7,365 bases of DNA from Candidatus Poseidoniaceae archaeon (lineage in GTDB: Archaea > Thermoplasmatota > Poseidoniia > Poseidoniales > Poseidoniaceae). Both the position numbers and the translations under genes were made by a program. The notes under the pieces are model-generated. The model was not told where the DNA came from. It saw only the letters and a program-made list of their open reading frames with translations, and made no database searches. Shown piece by piece: positions 1 to 4,831 of this stretch. How positions within the stretch are numbered: position 1 is the first letter of the stretch; each line of letters starts with the position of its first letter. Location of the stretch: NCBI GenBank assembly GCA_029250305.1, contig JAQXFM010000325.1, positions 1 to 7,365 on the forward strand, given 5' to 3'.

Positions 1-369
1 GGTTTCTAGAATCACCTGAAATGATGGTGTTGGCCATGGTTGGTGGAAGGGGTTGCTCTTCGCCAACCTCACGGCTTGAGACAAGACCCTCATTCACCCG
101 ACTGCCATAGTATGTCGAAGCGTCGTGGCCTTCACGCCGAGAGACCCCAAACGCAGAGGTGCTGGTGCTGGCGCGACGCCGTGCTCCCTCCAACGATGTG
201 TCCCTTTCGGGTGCTTCGCGCGCCATCCTTCGGAAGCGGTGTTCGCGGCTTTATCACCTTTCGGCCCCGCAACCACCCGAAGACGCGCGGTTTGCAAGGG
301 TAAAGCGGTGACCAACAAACGCCAATTTGATGCGTGGGGATGAAAAACCGACGGCGCTTGGACAGACTG
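1..369. other. Left-edge region without a confident gene
   Basis: No protein family is recognisable here. Two short open frames touch the left edge. One is on the plus strand, ending with TAG at 108-110 (35 codons visible). The other is on the minus strand, starting at an ATG at 93-91 and open to base 1 (31 codons visible, with GGTGA directly before the ATG). Either could be the end or start of a neighbouring gene, and I cannot choose between them. From about 111 to 300 the GC content is about 66% by hand count, against about 52% in a sampled part of pgk. The frames that cross it give Cys/Arg/Pro-rich translations unlike real proteins. Several short inverted repeats lie in it (124-136, 170-180, 202-211, 210-224, 226-234). 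It may be a pgk leader, a structured RNA or plain intergenic DNA. Confidence 0.5.
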
Positions 370-1629
370 ATGGCGAGTGTTCTCACCCTCGGGCATGTCA
401 ACGTAGAAGGGCGTACGGTCATCGTTCGAGTCGATGTCAATTCCCCAATGGCACCCGACCAATCCTTCTTGGACGACACACGAATCAAGGCCATTGTACC
501 AACCCTTAACCGGCTTTCAAAAGCCAAGGTGGTGCTTCTTGCCCATCAATCGAGGCCAGGAAAGAAAGACTTCACAAGCACCCTCGGCCATTCCCGTGAA
601 CTTGGACGGATCATCGGGCGGCCTGTGAAATGGGTCGAGGATCTCGCTGGAGACAAGGCAATGGCTGCCATCGAAAACCTTGAGATTGGAGATATTCTGA
701 TGCTCAACAACGTTCGGATGTATGATGAAGAAATCCACACGAAAGGGACCTTTAACACCATGGCAGAGACACAGATGGTGCAAAAACTGGCCAGCATTGC
801 AGATCTTTACGTCTATGACGCTTTTGCTTGCGCACACCGAGCAACCCCTTCCGGCGTTGGATTCACCAACCTCATACCGTGCGTGGCCGGCGAACTGATG
901 GCCAATGAAATTCGGAAATTGGACCAAGCCCTCGAGAACCCTGCACGACCATGCATTGCCGTGCTTGGAGGCGTCAAAGTAGACGATTCAATCGCTGTTG
1001 CCGACAACATGCTTCGAAACAACATCTGCGACGAAGTATGGGTCACTGGCGGTGTTGCGAACTTGATGCTTGAGTTGGCGGGCCATGATATTGGCCTCGT
1101 GAACCATGACTTCCTTGTTGGAGAAATGGGGAAGCAATGGAACCCGACTGTTGAGAAAGCCAAGTCGCTGTTGCTCGATTTCCCAGAAAAAATCCGCCTG
1201 CCTGTGGATGTGGCTGCAAACGTCGAGGATAACCGAGTTGACCTCACCGTCGAACAGCTTCCTATCTCTGCACCAATCTTTGATTTGGGCATTCAATCCA
1301 TTCGAAACCTCTCCATGGCCATCAAACAGGCTGGAACCGTCCACCTCAACGGTCCTGCCGGCGTCTTTGAATTGCCTGATTTCGCTCTCGGAACAATTGA
1401 GATGCTCAACGCATGTGCGGAATCCAATGCATACGTTGTTGTTGGCGGAGGCCACACTGCGACCCTGATCATGAAGCGCAACCTCGCCTCTAGGATGGGT
1501 CACGTTTCGACCGGTGGCGGGGCTTGCCTCGACTACATTTCGGGCCGAAGTCTACCAGCAGTTGCAAGCCTCGAAGCAAGCGCTAAAGCGTTCTCAATGC
1601 AATCGGAATCAACGATCAACACGCGTTGA
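370..1629 (+). CDS. pgk: Phosphoglycerate kinase, archaeal type
   Basis: This cytoplasmic enzyme transfers phosphate between 1,3-bisphosphoglycerate and ADP, giving 3-phosphoglycerate and ATP; it runs in reverse in gluconeogenesis. With the start used here it has 419 residues, normal for the family. Motifs appear in family order: VRVDVNSP with substrate-binding Arg20, Asp22 and Asn24; DDTR ending at Arg38; HQSRPG at 59-64; LNNVRMY at 112-118; DAFACAHR at 150-157; LGGVKVDDS at 199-207; GPAGVFE at 328-334; VVVGGGHT at 356-363; and the nucleotide-side STGGGA with SGRSLP near 380-396. The N- and C-terminal Rossmann-like domains are both complete. The frame is open back to a GTG at 334 and an ATG at 340, which would add a basic 10-12 residue extension. 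The ATG at 370 was chosen because it puts the usual ten or so residues before the first strand; no Shine-Dalgarno sequence marks any of the three. The product is certain, the start less so. Confidence 0.96.
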   Translation: MASVLTLGHVNVEGRTVIVRVDVNSPMAPDQSFLDDTRIKAIVPTLNRLSKAKVVLLAHQSRPGKKDFTSTLGHSRELGRIIGRPVKWVEDLAGDKAMAAIENLEIGDILMLNNVRMYDEEIHTKGTFNTMAETQMVQKLASIADLYVYDAFACAHRATPSGVGFTNLIPCVAGELMANEIRKLDQALENPARPCIAVLGGVKVDDSIAVADNMLRNNICDEVWVTGGVANLMLELAGHDIGLVNHDFLVGEMGKQWNPTVEKAKSLLLDFPEKIRLPVDVAANVEDNRVDLTVEQLPISAPIFDLGIQSIRNLSMAIKQAGTVHLNGPAGVFELPDFALGTIEMLNACAESNAYVVVGGGHTATLIMKRNLASRMGHVSTGGGACLDYISGRSLPAVASLEASAKAFSMQSESTINTR

Positions 1630-1634
1630 GAAGG

Positions 1635-1707
1635 AGCCACTGGGGAGGTTCGAACTCCCGACCTCCTGATTACGAATCAGGTGCTATACCAGCTAAGCCA
1701 CAGTGGC
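1635..1707 (-). tRNA. tRNA-Thr (anticodon CGT)
   Basis: Read on the minus strand, this folds as a complete cloverleaf. There is a perfect 7-bp acceptor stem (GCCACTG with CAGTGGC), and a D arm with GCT/AGC pairing and GG in the loop. The anticodon arm has CCTGA and TCAGG around the loop TTCGTAA. The T arm has GGGAG and CTCCC around TTCGAAC. The anticodon CGT reads the threonine codon ACG. The base after the acceptor stem (plus-strand 1635) gives U at position 73, which is the usual archaeal threonine discriminator. CCA is not encoded: the next bases are CTT, so the terminus must be added enzymatically. There is no intron in the anticodon loop. The gene lies tail to tail with pgk, five bases from its stop codon. 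Confidence 0.97.
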
Positions 1708-1731
1708 GCATGTCACGGGCGGTGGCTGGTG

Positions 1732-1739
1732 AACATAAG
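1732..1739 (-). promoter_or_regulatory. TATA-like element for the tRNA-Thr gene
   Basis: The minus strand reads CTTATGTT here, centred about 28 bases upstream of the tRNA 5' end. That is the right place for an archaeal TBP-binding box if transcription starts at or just before the mature 5' end. The match to a TTTATA-type consensus is only partial, and no clear purine-rich BRE precedes it, so this is a positional inference. Confidence 0.35.
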
Positions 1740-1768
1740 CAACACGGTTGAGAACCCAGCGTTGATGA

Positions 1769-1776
1769 GGGGGGGG
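1769..1776 (+). repeat. Run of eight G before the amidohydrolase start
   Basis: Eight consecutive G residues lie 14 bases upstream of the ATG at 1791. An upstream ATG at 1765 is out of frame as written. With seven G it would join the amidohydrolase frame and add eight residues (MRGAPPSS). The tract therefore decides which start is used, and it is the type of sequence where assembly or sequencing errors and slippage occur. Confidence 0.7.
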
Positions 1777-1790
1777 CACCACCATCCTCC

Positions 1791-3050
1791 ATGGGCGACG
1801 ATGGTTCGGTGAGGTATCGCAACACCGTCCTAATCGATGAACTTGGAAAGAAGCACATTGGCGATGTGTTGTTGCTCGAAGACGGCTCATGGGCCAACTC
1901 GAACGGAGATGAAGACGTCAAACAGGATGTTGACGGTTCCAATCGCCTCATCACTCGTAGTCTGCAAAATTGGCACACTCATTTGGCCATGCAATTGAAT
2001 GCGAGGGACTTCAGCGATGGCTTTCCACTCCATCGATGGCTCAACGAAGCCATCTTCCCTACCGAGGCAAAAATAACACCCGAATTTGTTCGCATTGGAG
2101 CGCAGGCCGCTGCTGCTGAAATGATCAAAACGGGTACCTCGTTTGCCGCAGACATGTACTTTTATCCAGCAGTCACAGGCCAAGTCCTCGATGACGCTGG
2201 CCTTCGTGGTTTGGTTGGAGGCCCCGTCAGTGACGCCGCACTCCCTTCACATGACGATGCGGCCTCGGCGCTTGAAGAACTTGATACCATGATCAAGAAT
2301 CAGTCGCCTCTCGACAGAATTCAATACGCAATTGCGACCCATTCAGTGTACTTATGCAGCGAAGACACATTGCGAAGGGCCTCGGAACTTGCTGAAAAGC
2401 GCAGCGCCCGCCTGCACATTCACGTCAGTGAAACTCGAAAAGAGGTAGCAGATTGCCACGACAAAACTGGAATGTACCCTGTCGAATACTTGGACAGCAT
2501 CGACTTCTTCCAACCAGGAACCATCTGTGCTCATGCTTCGTGGGTCAAGAAAAACGAAATTCGAATGTTGGCAAAGCACAAAGCAACGGCGGTCCATTGT
2601 CCTTCGTCGAACATGAAACTCGCCTGTGGTGGAACCCTCTCGCTTCCTGCGTTCAATGAAGCAGGCGTCGATGTTCGCATTGGAACCGACGGTGCTGCTT
2701 CTTCTGGAAGCGGGCTTAACTTGCTAGCTGAAGCACGATTGGCTGCCTTGGTTCAACGCCACGATCACTGGGACCCGACGCTGATGACTGCAAGTAATGC
2801 CTTCCAAATGGCCACCAAAGGAAGCCAAGACTGGGCGGTTTGGGACATTGATGACATTCGCATGCGCCCCGTTGGCCGTTCAAACAATCGCCACATCACG
2901 AACCTCTTGTTCAACGGAGCCACATGCCTCGATCTGTGGGTTGGTGGCGAAGCATTGCGCCTCGACGGAACAACGCGTTCACTCGATGAACGGCAATCAT
3001 GGATGGCGCTCGATGAGGCCGTTCAGACATACTATGAAGGCGTTGAATGA
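1791..3050 (+). CDS. Zinc amidohydrolase, methylthioadenosine/S-adenosylhomocysteine deaminase group
   Basis: The likely role is hydrolytic deamination of an adenosine-type nucleoside (S-adenosylhomocysteine, 5'-methylthioadenosine or 5'-deoxyadenosine), salvaging by-products of SAM use in the cytoplasm. It has 419 residues; relatives such as Thermotoga TM0936 have about 406. A short N-terminal beta domain leads into the TIM barrel. Metal and catalytic residues are in place: WHTH (His62, His64), HIHVSE (His211 as zinc ligand, Glu214 as proton shuttle), CAHAS (His248), and IGTDGAAS (Asp300). HSVYLCSED at 184-192, HCPSSNMKL at 269-277 and the Asn/Leu-rich stretch after GTDGAAS also match the SAH/MTA deaminase subgroup as I remember it. 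The C-terminal segment looks shortened: the usual Gly-Ala...Leu-Gly...Gly-Lys-x-Ala-Asp-Leu stretch is missing between MATKGS (340-345) and QDWAVWDIDD. The ATG at 1791 is the first start codon after an in-frame stop at 1749. Substrate cannot be fixed from sequence; mtaD or dadD would be the usual symbols. Confidence 0.88.
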   Translation: MGDDGSVRYRNTVLIDELGKKHIGDVLLLEDGSWANSNGDEDVKQDVDGSNRLITRSLQNWHTHLAMQLNARDFSDGFPLHRWLNEAIFPTEAKITPEFVRIGAQAAAAEMIKTGTSFAADMYFYPAVTGQVLDDAGLRGLVGGPVSDAALPSHDDAASALEELDTMIKNQSPLDRIQYAIATHSVYLCSEDTLRRASELAEKRSARLHIHVSETRKEVADCHDKTGMYPVEYLDSIDFFQPGTICAHASWVKKNEIRMLAKHKATAVHCPSSNMKLACGGTLSLPAFNEAGVDVRIGTDGAASSGSGLNLLAEARLAALVQRHDHWDPTLMTASNAFQMATKGSQDWAVWDIDDIRMRPVGRSNNRHITNLLFNGATCLDLWVGGEALRLDGTTRSLDERQSWMALDEAVQTYYEGVE

Positions 3051-3053
3051 GCC

Positions 3054-3593
3054 TCATTTCTGGCGGAACAGCAGAACACCTGCGCCTTCAGCGATGATGA
3101 GGAACATGTAGCCGGTTGCGCTCAGTTTGAGATCGACTGAATAATTCAAATTCAATTCCGTTCCTTCGGGAAGCAACCCCTCTTTTGTTCCAATGCCTGC
3201 GTAGAAATCGCCTGATTCAACGCGCCAGTCGACGCCGGTGTCGCCTTTGTCGCCTCCGGCAGCATAGCCTGCATCGCCGTATGTACAGGTCTTGCTTGTG
3301 GTGTCAAATCCACCAAGTGCTCCACCGTTCTTTGCGATGTCATCACACTGCTTTTTCTTGTCACCATCAGCGATGACCAAGAAAACATCATCTCGATCCC
3401 ATGTGATGGTTGTATCGGCGTTGATGATGAGCGAGGCTGGGTTGCCAGGGAGAGGGTCGTCTGAGAAGAACACCATGCCTTGGACATTCGGTGTAGGCAC
3501 ATCGTCAACGGCTCCTTCCATTGTGTAACCAACTGTGCCACCAAGGAGGAGCAGGGTTGAGAGAGCGATCAATACAAAGCCGGTCTTCTTCAT
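3054..3593 (-). CDS. Small membrane protein with two helices and an outside domain, function unknown
   Basis: I do not recognise this 179-residue protein. It begins MKKTG followed by a hydrophobic segment (about 5-23) that could be a signal anchor or signal peptide. A polar, acidic, glycine-rich domain of about 130 residues follows, probably outside the cell, with two cysteines (83 and 103) placed to form a disulfide. A second hydrophobic segment (about 159-176) ends in FRQK, whose positive charge suggests a cytoplasmic C-terminus. Two ATGs are adjacent (3596 and 3593). The second is preferred because GGTGA lies four bases before it but only one base before the first. The gene starts 14 bases after the antiporter stop and may be translated from the same transcript. 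Its stop codon faces the amidohydrolase stop with three bases between them. A role linked to the antiporter or the surface protein is only suggested by position. Confidence 0.75.
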   Translation of the reverse strand: MKKTGFVLIALSTLLLLGGTVGYTMEGAVDDVPTPNVQGMVFFSDDPLPGNPASLIINADTTITWDRDDVFLVIADGDKKKQCDDIAKNGGALGGFDTTSKTCTYGDAGYAAGGDKGDTGVDWRVESGDFYAGIGTKEGLLPEGTELNLNYSVDLKLSATGYMFLIIAEGAGVLLFRQK

Positions 3594-3596
3594 CAT

Positions 3597-3603
3597 CTCA
3601 CCC
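3597..3603 (-). promoter_or_regulatory. Shine-Dalgarno sequence of the small membrane protein gene
   Basis: The minus strand reads GGGTGAG, containing GGTGA, which is complementary to the 3' end of archaeal 16S rRNA. The four-base gap to the ATG at 3593 supports that start over the adjacent ATG at 3596 and over a TTG at 3611 that overlaps the antiporter stop. No comparable site precedes the antiporter gene, so this gene can be translated independently within a shared transcript. Confidence 0.6.
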
Positions 3604-3607
3604 TTTC

Positions 3608-4780
3608 TCAAATCAAGAAGAATGCCGCTCCAAGAATAATGTAACTCCCAAGAAGCATGGCGCCTTCAAGCCAATTTGTTTTTCCATCTGCGAGAATGGA
3701 GTTGGCCACAAGGACGGAGATAAACGTGGCCGAGGTCTCGAGAATCCCAAATTCAAGCGTGAGAGGGACCCCGAGGACCCATCCAAGAATGACCATCACC
3801 GGTGCAACGAACAAAGCAATCTGGACGCTTGAACCGATTGCGATGGCAATGGCCAAGTCCATCTTGTCCTTTCCAGCGACAATGACCGCAGCAAAGTGCT
3901 CTGCTGCATTACCAAAGAACGGGAGGAGGATCACGCCGACAAAGAGTTCTGGAATGCCCAATTCGTGGACTGCATCCTCGAGGTTGTGAACCAAAATGTG
4001 CGCCATCCAACCGACAAGGGCGGTGGAAAGAATGAGCAATGTCCACGCATCTTTGATGCTCATGGAAGGGTTTTCGTGTGTCCCGTGGCCTGCTTCAGCA
4101 GCAAAGACATCGACGTGGGTTTTCAATTGGAAAAGAAGAGCCAATCCATAGATAGCGAGCATAATGAGAGCTGCGTAATGGGAGAGGTCCTTGATGGCGC
4201 TTGAATCACCACCCGCCATATCAACGGCGCTGGGGATGATGAACGCAACAATAGCAAGCAGCAACAGTGATCCATTCATTTGTCCTGATTCGTGGTTAAA
4301 GTGCTGAATTTTGTGATTCACACCACCCCAAACCATTGCCAAGCCAAGCACCAGCAACAGATTGCCGAGAATCGAGCCGATGAGGGAGGCTTGAGTAACG
4401 GTGATCATGGTCTCGACTGTATCTGGGTCGACTGATTTCGACGCAGCATAAAGCGCAAGCCCTGCGATGATCATCTCAACCGCATTTCCGAAGGTGGCAT
4501 TGAGCAAACCTCCGACCGTCTCCCCGGTTCGAAGGGCGATCTCTTCAGTGGCTTTCCCCATGAGGAACGCAAGTGGCATGATGGCCACCATTGAGAAGAC
4601 AAAGGCAAGACCTGTGTTGTGTTGTTGATTCATGAACAAAGCCACTGGGAGCGCCAGCAACAGCCAATTGAGTTTATTCTTCATTGGATTCACTGAATCA
4701 AGAAGATGCTCGAAGGCCTCCTCTATGTGTTCTGAAAGTTCTTCGATGCTGTCCTCAGTAGGAACAGAATTCTCGCCCAT
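3608..4780 (-). CDS. cax: Ca2+/H+ antiporter, CAX family
   Basis: This membrane protein exchanges cytoplasmic Ca2+ (possibly other divalent cations) for protons and belongs to the cation/Ca2+ exchanger superfamily. The 390 residues carry both hallmark alpha repeats: GGLLNATFGNAVEMII at 90-105 with Glu102, and LLPFFGNAAEHFAAV at 285-299 with Glu294 and His295. These two glutamates correspond to the ion-binding pair of yeast Vcx1. Each repeat is followed by its partner helix, SLIGSILGNLLLVLG (132-146) and AIGSSVQIALFVAP (314-327). About eleven hydrophobic segments start near residue 37. A His- and acid-containing loop (about 220-240) separates the two halves, as in other CAX proteins. Residues 1-32 form an acidic, helix-prone cytoplasmic leader. 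The ATG at 4780 is used; Met33 (4684) is an alternative that would keep all helices, and neither has a Shine-Dalgarno site. The gene lies 51 bases after the surface protein gene on the same strand. Confidence 0.93.
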   Translation of the reverse strand: MGENSVPTEDSIEELSEHIEEAFEHLLDSVNPMKNKLNWLLLALPVALFMNQQHNTGLAFVFSMVAIMPLAFLMGKATEEIALRTGETVGGLLNATFGNAVEMIIAGLALYAASKSVDPDTVETMITVTQASLIGSILGNLLLVLGLAMVWGGVNHKIQHFNHESGQMNGSLLLLAIVAFIIPSAVDMAGGDSSAIKDLSHYAALIMLAIYGLALLFQLKTHVDVFAAEAGHGTHENPSMSIKDAWTLLILSTALVGWMAHILVHNLEDAVHELGIPELFVGVILLPFFGNAAEHFAAVIVAGKDKMDLAIAIAIGSSVQIALFVAPVMVILGWVLGVPLTLEFGILETSATFISVLVANSILADGKTNWLEGAMLLGSYIILGAAFFLI

Positions 4781-4831
4781 ACACGGTTGCAGCCAGCGAG
4801 AGGCCTTGAGTGCACCGCTCGTGGAATTGCA

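Noticed and set aside
248..256. TTTATC as a TATA box for pgk
   Set aside because: It lies more than 110 bases before the likely start codon, with no supporting BRE or start signal, so it cannot be called a promoter from sequence alone.
111..300. RNase P RNA, SRP RNA or 5S rRNA on either strand
   Set aside because: The conserved core motifs I looked for (GAGGAAAGTCC-type, GGAAGGGAGCA-type and CCCGAACTCGG-type) are absent.
40..343. Plus-strand open frames 40-303 and 125-343 before pgk
   Set aside because: Their compositions are Cys/Arg/Pro-heavy, no domain is visible, they overlap each other, and no start signal is present.
94..527. Two long minus-strand open frames (94-462 and 132-527) overlapping the pgk start
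   Set aside because: Both run antisense through the certain pgk N-terminal motifs and have low-complexity, Arg/His/Pro-rich translations; they reflect the GC-rich DNA.
3609..3611. TTG start for the small membrane protein overlapping the cax stop
   Set aside because: A proper ATG with a well-spaced GGTGA lies 18 bases downstream and yields a standard MKK-type N-terminus.
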